From: Massilia antarctica
Lineage (GTDB): Bacteria; Pseudomonadota; Gammaproteobacteria; Burkholderiales; Burkholderiaceae_D
NCBI RefSeq assembly: GCF_015689335.1
Contig: NZ_CP065053.1
Coordinates: 2,170,001 to 2,234,000 of the forward strand
DNA length: 64,000 nucleotides
Direction of reading: 5' to 3'
Shown: one piece after another, positions 24,426-34,600 of the stretch
How the letters are laid out: each line of letters begins with the position of its first letter
Position numbering within the stretch: position 1 is the first letter of the stretch
Made by a program: the position numbers and the translations under genes
Notes under the pieces: generated by a model
What the model was told of the DNA's origin: nothing
What the model saw: only the letters and a program-made list of their open reading frames with translations
The model's database searches: none

Positions 24426-25558
24426 CAGTAGGTCGCCAGCGCGAAAGGCACGCCGTTCTTGAAGGTGTAGACGGTGACGGTGGACTGCTTCATATTGCCG
24501 TTCGCGTCATAAGCATAGGTACCCACCACGCCCTTGTAGCTGGCCGCGCGCATGGCCGCGGCCACCACCGACGGATCGAGCGAATTGGCCGCCTTCATCG
24601 ACTGTGCGATGAACATGGTCTGGTCGTAGAACGAGGCCGCATATACGTCGGGCGCCTGCTTGAAACGCGCCTTGTAGCGCGCCTGGAAGGCCGGGCCGTC
24701 GGTCTGCTTGTCGAGGATCGCGCCGCCCTGCGCGCACAGGACGTTTTCGCCGATCGCGTCGCCACCGAGCTTGGCCATTTCGGGGCTGCACAGGGTGTCG
24801 CCGCCGAGCAGCTTGACGTTCAGGCCGAGCTGGCGCATCTGGCGCACCATCGGCGCGCCCTGGGGCGCGTAGCCGCCGAAGAAGATCGCATCGACGTTCT
24901 TCGATTTGAGCTTGGTGAGGATGGCGGCGAAGTCGGTCGCCTTGTCGGTGGTGAACTCGTGCGCCGCCACCGTGATGCCGGACGCCTTGGCCTGCTTGAC
25001 GAATTCCATGGCGATGCCCTGGCCGAAGGCGGTACGGTCGTCGATCACGCCGATGTTCTTGAGCTTGAGCTGCTTGGCCGCATAGCCGGCCATCGATCCG
25101 CCCAGCTGGGTGTCGCTGGCGACCATGCGGAACACGCCCTTGTAGCCGCTCTGGGTCACCTTGGGGTTGGTGCCGACGGTCGACATGATCGCGCCGGCGT
25201 CGTTGTAGATGCGCGAGGCGGGAATGGCCACGCCGGAGTTGTAGGGGCCGAGCACGAAGCGCACGCCGGCGTCGACCAGTTTTTGGGCCACCGTCACGCC
25301 GGCTTTCGGATCGCCCTGGTCGTCCTCGGACTTGAGTTCGAACTTGATGGTCTTGCCGCCGACGCTGACTTTTTTGGCGTTCAATTCTTCCAGCGCGAGG
25401 CGCACGCCGTTTTCGTTGTCCTTGCCGGCGAAGGCGTTGGCGCCCGACAGCGGGCCGGTGATGCCGATCTTGACGACCTGTTCCTGGGCCAGTGCGGCCT
25501 GCGATGCCAGCAGCAGGGCCGCTGCGGCGAGGGCAATACTCTTCTTGTTCGATGCCAT
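24425..25558 (-). CDS. Branched-chain amino acid ABC transporter substrate-binding protein (Liv type)
   Basis: A 377-residue periplasmic protein. Signal peptide 1-22 (ending ALA), then VKIGITGPLSGANAFAGKDNENGVR, the typical opening of LivJ/LivK-like proteins, and later VRFVLGPYNSG and GVIDDRTAFGQ from the two lobes. AGGAGAG precedes the ATG at 25558. There are no permease or ATPase genes nearby, so it would share a Liv permease elsewhere or have another role. It is upstream of, and coupled to, a DUF885 peptidase. Confidence 0.9.
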   Translation of the reverse strand: MASNKKSIALAAAALLLASQAALAQEQVVKIGITGPLSGANAFAGKDNENGVRLALEELNAKKVSVGGKTIKFELKSEDDQGDPKAGVTVAQKLVDAGVRFVLGPYNSGVAIPASRIYNDAGAIMSTVGTNPKVTQSGYKGVFRMVASDTQLGGSMAGYAAKQLKLKNIGVIDDRTAFGQGIAMEFVKQAKASGITVAAHEFTTDKATDFAAILTKLKSKNVDAIFFGGYAPQGAPMVRQMRQLGLNVKLLGGDTLCSPEMAKLGGDAIGENVLCAQGGAILDKQTDGPAFQARYKARFKQAPDVYAASFYDQTMFIAQSMKAANSLDPSVVAAAMRAASYKGVVGTYAYDANGNMKQSTVTVYTFKNGVPFALATY

Positions 25559-25625
25559 ACGATGTCTCTCCTCTGATCTGGACAGCGGCATCATCGCACG
25601 ATTCGGCACAATTTTATATGCCGTT

Positions 25626-26111
25626 TTAGGCAGGTAGACGCTTCAAAATCAGGTCGAGCGGCAGCGCCGTGGTGTACTTGATCTGTTCCATCGAGAAGGC
25701 CGACGACACGCCCGTGATGTGCGCCGTCTTGATCAGTTTTTTGTAAAAGCGGTCGTAGCCGCCGATGTCGGTGGTGACGACCTTGAGCAGGTAATCGACG
25801 TCGCCGCTCATGCGGTGAAACTCCATCACCTCGGGCAGGGCGATGACGGCGGCGGCGAAGCGGGTCAGCCATTTTTCGTCGTGTTCGGTGGTGCGCACGC
25901 TGACGAATACCGTGACCGGCAGCCCGACCTTGTCGCGGTCGATGATGCTCACGCGGCTCTGGATATACCCTTCTTCCTCCAGCCGCTTGACCCGCTTCCA
26001 GCACGGGGTGCTGGACAAGCCGACCTTTTCGCTCAGGGCCGCGATCGACAGGGTTCCATCGGCCTGCAGGGCCGCGAGGATGGCGCAATCATACTTGTCG
26101 AGAGAACTCAT
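25626..26111 (-). CDS. Lrp/AsnC-family transcriptional regulator
   Basis: A 161-residue Lrp regulator: helix-turn-helix at about 5-55 (ALQADGTLSIAALSEKVGLSSTPCWKRVKRLEEEGYI) and the RAM ligand domain thereafter (VEFHRMSGDVDYLLKVV). The longer frame upstream begins with non-coding-looking sequence; the ATG at 26111 starts the HTH. It is divergent from the cysteine desulfurase fusion gene, with Lrp-box-like sequence in the 151-base gap, so it likely controls that gene and itself. The ligand is probably an amino acid such as cysteine. Confidence 0.9.
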   Translation of the reverse strand: MSSLDKYDCAILAALQADGTLSIAALSEKVGLSSTPCWKRVKRLEEEGYIQSRVSIIDRDKVGLPVTVFVSVRTTEHDEKWLTRFAAAVIALPEVMEFHRMSGDVDYLLKVVTTDIGGYDRFYKKLIKTAHITGVSSAFSMEQIKYTTALPLDLILKRLPA

Positions 26112-26161
26112 TCTGCTTTCCGCTGAAATTTGGTATGAATATGCTTGCTGAGCGCGAATAT

Positions 26162-26176
26162 CAGCAAATTTTGGCA
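26162..26176. promoter_or_regulatory. Lrp-type binding site
   Basis: CAGCAAATTTTGGCA matches the 15-base Lrp consensus YAGHAWATTWTDCTR at 13 of 15 positions. A weaker related block (GAAATTTGGTATG) lies about 40 bases upstream, so Lrp-family octamers could wrap the region. It sits between the divergent lrp-like and fusion genes. Confidence 0.55.
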
Positions 26177-26262
26177 TATTTTCTCACGTTTAAGCCGATA
26201 ACATATCACGCAAGAATGACATCACCGTTTCACCCCTCCTGTTGCCGCTGCCCGGACCCGCC

Positions 26263-28377
26263 ATGCATACTGAAATTTACCTTGACGCCAATGCCACCTC
26301 CGCCGTTCATCCGGAAGCCATCGCCGCAGCCGCCCTGGCCATGCGCGACTGCTACGGGAACCCGAGCAGCAGCCATGCCACAGGCCTGAAAGCGAAGGCC
26401 ATGCTCGACGGCGTACGCGCACTGGCGCGCCGCGTGCTGGGCGCGGGGCAGGGCAGGCTGACGTTTACCAGTGGCGCCACCGAAGGCATCCAGACCGCGG
26501 TGCTGTCGGCGCTGTGCGAGGTGCGCGCGCGCCGCGCCAGGGGCGAAGCGAGCGGCGACCTGCTGCTGTACGGCGCCACGGAACATAAGGCGGTGCCCGA
26601 GAGCCTGGCGCACTGGAACGCGCTGCTCGGCACCGGCCTGGAACTGCGCGTGCTGCCGGTCGACGCCGATGGCCGCCACCGGCTCGACGTGCTGCGCGAA
26701 CTGGCGCCGCGCGCCGCGTTTGTCTGCACCATGGCCGCCAACAATGAAAGCGGCGTCATTTCCGACCTGGCCGCCATCGAAACGGTCTTGCGCGAGTGCG
26801 CGCCCGCGGCGCTGTGGATGGTCGACAGCGTCCAGGCGCTCGGCAAGCTCGCGCTGGACCTGGCCGCGACCCGCATCGATTACGCGCCGTTCTCGGGCCA
26901 CAAGCTGTATGCGCCCAAGGGCATCGGCATGCTGTATGTGCGCGAGGGCGCGCCCTATACCGCGCTGATGACGGGCGGCGGGCAGGAAGCCGGCCAGCGC
27001 TCCGGCACCGAAAACATGAGCGGCATCGCCGCCCTGGGCGCGGTGCTGGCGGCGCTGGACGATGGCGTAAGTTTTCGCAGCCACGCGCAGCTGGTGCGCA
27101 TGCGCGACCGCCTGGCCGCCGCCCTGCGTGCGGCGCTGCCGGGCATCGTCTTCAATGCGCCGTTCGACCACAGCTTGCCGACCACCCTGAATTTTTCCGT
27201 GCCTGGCCTGGCCGGCAAGGAATTGCTCGACCTGTTCGACGCCGCCGGCGTGCGCGTGAGCGCGGGGTCGGCCTGTTCGGCGGCCAAGGCCGCGCCCAGC
27301 TATGTGCTCGCGGCGATGCAATTGGCGCCGTGGCGCTGCGCCGCGGCGGTGCGCATGTCGTTCGGGCCGATGGCCGACGATGCCCTGATCGACGCCGCCT
27401 GCGAACGCATCCAGCGCTGCGGCGCGGCCTTGCGCGCCAGCTGCCTGATTCCCTCGGCGGCGCCGGCGCCGGACAGCGACGGCGTGGTGCAACTGGGTTT
27501 CGAGGGCGCCTGTACCTGGCTGGTGCTCGACGCGCCCAGCCGCACCTGCGCCATCGTCAATCCGCTCGCCGCCCTGGCCGCGCGCATCGCCGACCAGGTG
27601 CGCTGCCAGGGCTACCGGGTGCGCGCCGTGATCGACACGCAGGGCGGCGCCGGTGGCGGACGCGCCGCCCTGGTGGCTGCGCTGGGCGGCCAGCTGGCCG
27701 GCGGCATCAGCCACGAAGCGCTCGGCTGGCCGGCGCTGGCCGACCAGGCCACGCTCGAAAACGGCCAGCTCGCCAGTGCCCTGATGTTCGGCACCCGCGT
27801 GCTGGCGCGCGTGGCCCACGCCGGCGGCGCCAGCTACCTGCTCGGTGAGCGTTCGTCCGCCGGGCTGGCCGCCGCCGACGTGCGCTTTGCCTTCACCGGA
27901 CCGGAGGCGGACATGGAACAACTGGCGCAACTGGTGTCGCGCCAGAGCATCGTCTGTCCGGCGCGCGAGGCGGGCGGCCTGCCGTGCACCACCCTGACGG
28001 CCGAACGCGGCGGCGCCGCAGCGGACGTCAACCCCTTGGCGACGCAGCTCGAGGCACATGGCCTCGAGCGCTTCTTCAAGGACCATCCCGACGCGCTGCT
28101 GATCGATGTGCGCGAAGCCTACGAGCATGCGGCGGCGCACGCCGGCCACTGGCACGGCCGCGCGGTGCACAGCGTGCCCTTGTCGCGCCTGGCCGACCGC
28201 CTGTCGCTCTGGCTGCGCGCCGACGAACGTCCGCTGGTGTTCTTTTGCCGCAGCGGCGCGCGCAGCATCAAGGCCGCGCAGTGCCTGCACCGCCTGGGCT
28301 ACCGCAATGCCTGGCATGTGGCGGGCGGCGTGGCGCTCGGCGGCGACGGTGGCGGCAGCTTGCCGCTGGCGGCTTGA
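26263..28377 (+). CDS. Cysteine desulfurase / degenerate MBL / rhodanese fusion
   Basis: A 704-residue, three-domain sulfur-transfer protein. Domain 1 (about 1-390) is a class V aminotransferase of the NifS/IscS type with PLP Lys214 (SGHKLYAPKG) and an active-site Cys338 (GSACSA). Domain 2 (about 405-590) has the ordering of ETHE1-like persulfide dioxygenases, but the metal motif HxHxDH is gone: after VRAVIDT, where the motif should begin, it reads QGGAGGGRAAL. Domain 3 (about 600-700) is rhodanese with LIDVREAYEH and catalytic Cys662 (FCRSGARS). It starts at an ATG preceded by the divergent Lrp gene. It should pass sulfane sulfur from cysteine to the rhodanese Cys in one chain; the middle domain may hold persulfide or be structural. 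Confidence 0.85.
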   Translation: MHTEIYLDANATSAVHPEAIAAAALAMRDCYGNPSSSHATGLKAKAMLDGVRALARRVLGAGQGRLTFTSGATEGIQTAVLSALCEVRARRARGEASGDLLLYGATEHKAVPESLAHWNALLGTGLELRVLPVDADGRHRLDVLRELAPRAAFVCTMAANNESGVISDLAAIETVLRECAPAALWMVDSVQALGKLALDLAATRIDYAPFSGHKLYAPKGIGMLYVREGAPYTALMTGGGQEAGQRSGTENMSGIAALGAVLAALDDGVSFRSHAQLVRMRDRLAAALRAALPGIVFNAPFDHSLPTTLNFSVPGLAGKELLDLFDAAGVRVSAGSACSAAKAAPSYVLAAMQLAPWRCAAAVRMSFGPMADDALIDAACERIQRCGAALRASCLIPSAAPAPDSDGVVQLGFEGACTWLVLDAPSRTCAIVNPLAALAARIADQVRCQGYRVRAVIDTQGGAGGGRAALVAALGGQLAGGISHEALGWPALADQATLENGQLASALMFGTRVLARVAHAGGASYLLGERSSAGLAAADVRFAFTGPEADMEQLAQLVSRQSIVCPAREAGGLPCTTLTAERGGAAADVNPLATQLEAHGLERFFKDHPDALLIDVREAYEHAAAHAGHWHGRAVHSVPLSRLADRLSLWLRADERPLVFFCRSGARSIKAAQCLHRLGYRNAWHVAGGVALGGDGGGSLPLAA

Positions 28378-28614
28378 CGGCATTGACACCGCTCATCGTT
28401 TGATGCTCCGTATCATTCGTCATGCTACGGAGTGCAATATTGCCGGAAAATTGAATCCACACTGCCGGGATTGCTTCTGACTGACAAACCCCAAATGTTC
28501 GCTGGCGCACAGTCCTTTCCATAGCACCGTTATAAGATTGCAACAGCCGTACGACCCGGTCGCAACTCGCTGTCCGGCAGCGTGTTGGCTACTCATGCCC
28601 ACGCGAGGTCTCTG

Positions 28615-31600
28615 TTGAACGAAGAAAACACTAAATTAGCGGACACGCTCTATGCCTGGCGCAATGTCCTCGATGGCGAACAACGCGTCGACGATGAATT
28701 TCCCCTGCGCTCGGAATTGTTCAGTGCCGCCCAGATGGCGATGCACGGCAAGCATCTTGCCTCCTCCCACCAGCTTAGCGAGCGCGGCGGTCCCGACCGC
28801 CTGCTGCCGCGGCTGACCGAAAACGCCACGGTCATCACCGACACCTGCACCGAACTGACCACCGCGATCAAAACGGGGCGCCAGATCACGCCCGCGTCCG
28901 AATGGCTGCTCGATAACTTCTACCTGGTCGAAGAGCAGATCCGCATCGCCCGGCGCCACCTGCCGAAAGACTACTCCAAGGAGTTGCCGCGCCTGGCCAA
29001 CGAAGATGCCGACGGCAATCCGCGCGTGTACCAGATCGCGCTCGAAATCATTTCGCACGGCGATGGCCGGGTCGATCCCGAAAGCCTGTCGCGCTTCGTC
29101 GACGCCTACCAGGAAGTGGCGACGCTCAGGCTGGGCGAACTGTGGGCCATCCCGATCATGCTGCGCATCGCGCTGATCGAGAACCTGCGCCGCGTGGCCG
29201 CGCGCGTGTACGACAACCGGGTGCAGCGCGACCGCGCCAACACCTGGGCCGACCAGATGACAGAGACGGCCGAAAAGAATCCGAGCGACCTGATTTTACT
29301 GGTGGCCGACATGGCCCGTTCCGGCCAGCCGATGAACAGCGGCTTTGTCGCCGAACTGGCGCGCCGCCTGCAGGGCCAGAGCCCGGCCCTGACCCTGGCG
29401 CTGCAATGGGTGACCACGCGCCTGGCCGACGCCGGCCTGACCATCGAACAGCAGATCCAGGCCGAGATCGGCCAGCAGGCCGCCGACCAGGTCTCGATCA
29501 GCAACAGCATCGGCAGCCTGCGCTTCCTCGGCACCATGGACTGGCAAGAGTTCGTCGAGACCATGAGCGCGGTCGAACAGACCTTGCGCCTGGACCCGGC
29601 CGGCACCTACGGCAAGATGGATTTTTCCACCCGCGACAATTATCGCCACGTGATCGAAAAGCTGGCCAAGCGCAGCGACTTCACCGAAGTGCAGGTCGCC
29701 GAAACCGCGCTCGAACTGGCGCTGGCGAACCGCACGCCGGCCGCCGGCGGTCTCGATGAACGCACCCGCCACATCGGCTACTACTTGGTCGGCAGCGGCC
29801 AGGCGGAGCTTGAAAAACGCCTCGCCGTACGCAATCCGCCGCTCGAAGCCTTGAACAAAAGCGGACGCGCCTCGCCCCTGTCGACCTACCTGGGCGGCAT
29901 CGTGGTGCTCACCCTGCTGTTTACCGGCACCGCCATCATCCACGCGCGCGGCGACGGCGTCGATGACTGGATGCTGGCGCTGCTGGGCGTGTTCGCCCTG
30001 CTCGGATCGAGCCAGCTGGCGCTGGCGCTGGTCAATTTCATGGCCACCCAGCTCACCCGCCCGCACCCGCTGCCGCGCATGGATTTCAAGGAAGGCATCC
30101 CGACCGACGCGCGCAGCATGGTGGTGGTGCCAACCCTGCTGTACAGCCGCGACAACGTGGCCTCGCTGTGCGAAGCGCTGGAAGTGCGCTACCTGGCCAA
30201 CCGCGATCCGAACCTGCGCTTTTGCCTGCTGACCGATTTCGTCGACGCGCCCAAGCAGCACATGCCGGGCGACGAGGACCTGGTCGAACAGGCCCGCGCC
30301 ACCATCGCCGAACTCAATGAAAAATACGGCTGCGATGTCGACCAGGAGATCCTCGGCGCCGATGGCGAGCCGGCCATGTCGCGCTGCCACCTGCAGCCAT
30401 TCCTGCTGCTGCACCGCCCGCGCATGTGGAGCGCCAGCGAAAACGCCTGGATCGGGTACGAACGCAAACGCGGCAAGCTGGCCGCGCTGAATGCCTTTCT
30501 GCGCGGCGGCGCGCGCGAGCAGTTCTCCATGGTCGCCGGTTCCACCGACGGCCTGGCCCACGTGCGCTACGTGATCACGCTCGATACCGACACCCAGCTG
30601 CCGCGCGACGCCGCGCGCCAGTTCATCGCCACCATGGCGCACCCGCTGAACCGTCCCACCCTGGACAAGGCCGGCAAGCGCGTGGTCGAAGGCTACGGCA
30701 TCCTGCAGCCGCGCGTGGCCGCGGCGCTGCCGGGCGACACCGCTTCGCGCTACGAGCACCTGTGCGGCGGCGAACCGGGTATCGACCCGTACACCCGCAC
30801 CGTCTCCGACGTGTACCAGGACGTATTCTACGAAGGCTCGTTCGTCGGCAAGGGCATCTACGATGTCGACACCTTCGAGACGGTGCTGGGCCACCGCCTG
30901 CCCGACAACCAGATTCTCAGCCACGATTTGCTGGAAGGCTGCTACCTGCGCGCCGGTTTGCTGAGCGACGCCCAACTGTACGAGGAATACCCGGCGCGCT
31001 ACAGCGACGACGTGAGCCGGCGCCACCGCTGGATCCGCGGCGACTGGCAACTGGCCGGCTGGCTGCTGCCGCGCGTGCCCGGCGCGAACGGCAAGCGCGA
31101 ATCGAATCCTTTAAGCGCGCTGTCGCGCTGGAAGCTGTTCGACAACCTGCGCCGCAGCCTGATCGCCACCACCCTGACCGCCTTGCTGATCTTCTGCTGG
31201 GCCCTGATGCCGACGCCGCTGTTCTGGACCCTGGGCGTGCTGTCGGTGATCTTCCTGCCGACCTTCTTCAGCGCCCTGTTCGACATCATCGAAAAACCGC
31301 ACGACGTCCTGTGGCGCCAGCATCTGGCGACCGCGTTCAAGAGCGCGCGCCTGATGTTCGGCCACTCGGCGCTGCAACTGGCCTTCCTGCCGTACGAAGC
31401 CTGGTTCAGCCTCGACGCCATCGTGCGCGCCTCGTGGCGCATGCTGGTCACGCGCCGCCGCCTGCTCGAATGGCGTCCATCGAGCCTGAACCGCTCCAGC
31501 ACCGACATGGAGAGCAACTGGAAGAGCATGTGGATCTCGCCCGCGCTAGCCGTGGCCAGCGCCATCCTGCTCGGCTACTTCCACCGCGCAGCGCTGCCGA

Positions 31601-34600
31601 TCGCCGCGCCCGTGCTGCTGCTCTGGTTCTTCGCGCCGGTCGTGGCTTGGTGGATCAGCCTTCCGCAAGAACGCGCCGCGGCCGAACTGTCGTCGCCGCA
31701 GACCATGTTCCTCGAATCCCTGGCGCGCAAGACCTGGAGCTTCTTCGAGACCTACGTCACCGCGCAAGACAACTGGCTCGCGCCCGACAACATGCAGGAG
31801 CATCCGGTCAAGGTGGTCGCGCACCGCACCTCGCCGACCAATATCGGCATGGCGCTGCTGGCCAACCTGACGGCGTGGGACTTCGGCTTCATCACCACGG
31901 GGCGCCTGCTCGCGCGTACCCGCGACACCCTCAATACCATGGCGCGCATGGAACGCCACCAGGGCCACTTCTATAACTGGTACGACACCCTGACGTTAAA
32001 TCCGCTGCTTCCGATGTACATTTCGGCGGTCGACAGCGGCAACCTGGCCGGCCACCTGCTCACCTTGGCACCTGGGTTGACCGCGCTTGCCGACCAGCCC
32101 ATCGTCGGCAAGCAGACCCTAGAAGGCATCGCCATCACCCTGAACGTGGTGCAGGAACACGCGCTCGACGCCGGTCCCGCCGTCAAGGCCGCGATCGACG
32201 CAATGCGCAGCCACCTGTCGGCCGACCGTGTGCGCGAAACCGAAAGCCTGCCCGGCATGGCCGCCGAACTGGCGCGCCTGTCCACCTGCGCCGACGCCAT
32301 CCTGGCCGCCATGCATCCGGTGGGCGAACCGAACCTGCAGGGCTGGGCCGACAAGCTCGCCGAGCAGTGCCACGGCGCGCGCGACGAACTGCTGCAACTG
32401 GCGCCGTGGATGCGCGCGGCCCAGGAATACGTGGTCGACACCAGCCTGACCCGCATTCCGACCCTGCGCGAACTGGCCAACTTCGCCCTCACCGGCAGTG
32501 CCAGCACCGACCTCGCCCCGAGCGAGCGCGAACGCCAGCAAACCCTGACCGACCTGGTGGCCGAGGGCAGCACCCGCGCCGCCCAGCGCATCGAGGACAT
32601 CAACCGCATGGCGGCCGAGGCGCGCGCGTTCGCGAACATGGACTTCCGCTTCATGTACAACACCACCACCAACCTGCTGGCGATCGGCTACAACGTGTCC
32701 GACCGCCGCCTGGACGCGGCCTGCTACGATTTGCTGGCGTCCGAAGTGCGCCTGTGCAGCTTCGTCGGCATCGCGCAGGGCCAGTTCCCGCAGGAACACT
32801 GGTTCGCGCTGGGCCGCCAGCTGTGCATCATCGGCAACGAGCAGCTGCTGCTGTCGTGGAGCGGCTCGATGTTCGAGTACCTGATGCCGCTGCTGGTCAT
32901 GCCGACCTACCAGAACACCTTGCTCGACCAGACCTACCATTCGGTCGTCAACGCGCAGATCGAGTACGGCAAGCAGCGCGACGTGCCGTGGGGGATTTCC
33001 GAATCCGGCTACAACACCGTCGACGCCAGCCTCAATTACCAGTACCGCGCCTTCGGCGTGCCGGGCACGGGCCTCAAGCGCGGGCTGGCCGACGACCTGG
33101 TGATCGCCCCGTACGCGACCATGATGGCGCTGATGGTGCACCCCGACGCCGCCGTGGAAAACCTGCAGCGCATGGCCGACCTGGGCTTCATGGGCAAGCA
33201 CGGCTTCTACGAAGCGATCGACTACACCGCCGCGCGCCTGCCGCGCGGCCAGAGCTTTGCCGTGATCCGCTCCTTCATGGCGCACCATCAGGGCATGGGC
33301 TTTTTGGCCCTGAGCTATCTGCTGCACGACCGTCCGATGCAGCGCCGCTTCGAGTCCGACCCGCTGTTCCAGGCCACCTTGCTGGTGCTGCAGGAACGGG
33401 TGCCGCGCGCCGGCGCGTTTTACTCCAACACCGCCGAACTGGCGGTCATGCGCGCCCCGGCGCAGGAAGTATCGACCGCCGCCACCCGCATCATCACCCA
33501 GACCACCACGGTGCAGCCGGAAGTGCAATTGCTCTCGAATGGCCGCTACCACGTGATGGTCACCAGCGCCGGCGGCAGCTACAGCCGCTGGAAAGACCTG
33601 GCCGTGACGCGCTGGCGCGAAGATGGCACCTCCGACAACTGGGGTAACTTCTGCTACGTGCGCGACGTCGACAGCGGCCATTTCTGGTCGACCGCCTTCC
33701 AGCCGACCCTGGTCGAACCGAAGTCGTACGAAGTCATTTTCTCGGAAGGGCGGGCCGAGTTCCGCCGTCACGACCGCGGCCTGGACCTGTACACCGAAAT
33801 CGTGGTCTCGCCGGAAGACGACATCGAACTGCGGCGCACCCGCATCACCAACAAGTCGAACGTCAGGCGCACCATCGAGTTCACCAGCTATGCCGAAGTG
33901 GTGATGGCGCCGGCCGCCGCCGACAATGCCCACCCGGCATTCAGCAAACTGTTCGTGCAGACCGAAATCCTGCGCAACGAGAATGCGATCCTGTGCACCC
34001 GCCGCCCGCGCGCCAAGGACGAGCAGATGCCATGGATGCTGAACCTGATGACGGTGCACGACGGCTTGCTGGTGGACGTGTCGTACGAAACCAGCCGCAG
34101 CGAGTTCCTCGGCCGCGCCAACAGCACGGTCGCCCCCCGCGCCATGCTCGAACCGCAGCCGCTGGGCGGCAGCGAAGGCTCGGTGCTCGATCCTGTGGTC
34201 GCGATCCGCTACAAGGTCACCCTGGAACCCGACCAGGTGGTGGTGCTCGATGTCGTTACCGGCATGACCGACACGCGCGAGCAGGCCGTGCACCTGATCG
34301 ACAAATACCAGGACCGCCACCTGGCCGACCGCGTATTCGAACTGGCATGGACCCACAGCCAGGTCGTGCTGCGCCAGCTGAACGCCACCGAATCGGACGC
34401 GCAGCTCTACAGCCGCCTGGCCAGCACGGTGATCTACCCGAATGCCTCGCTGCGCGCCGACGCCGCCATCCTGATCCGCAACCAGCGCGGCCAGTCCGGC
34501 CTGTGGGCGTATGCGATTTCGGGCGACCTGCCGATCGTGCTGATGCAGATCAAGGACCCCGCCAACATCGACCTGGCGCGCCAGATGGTGCAGGCGCACG

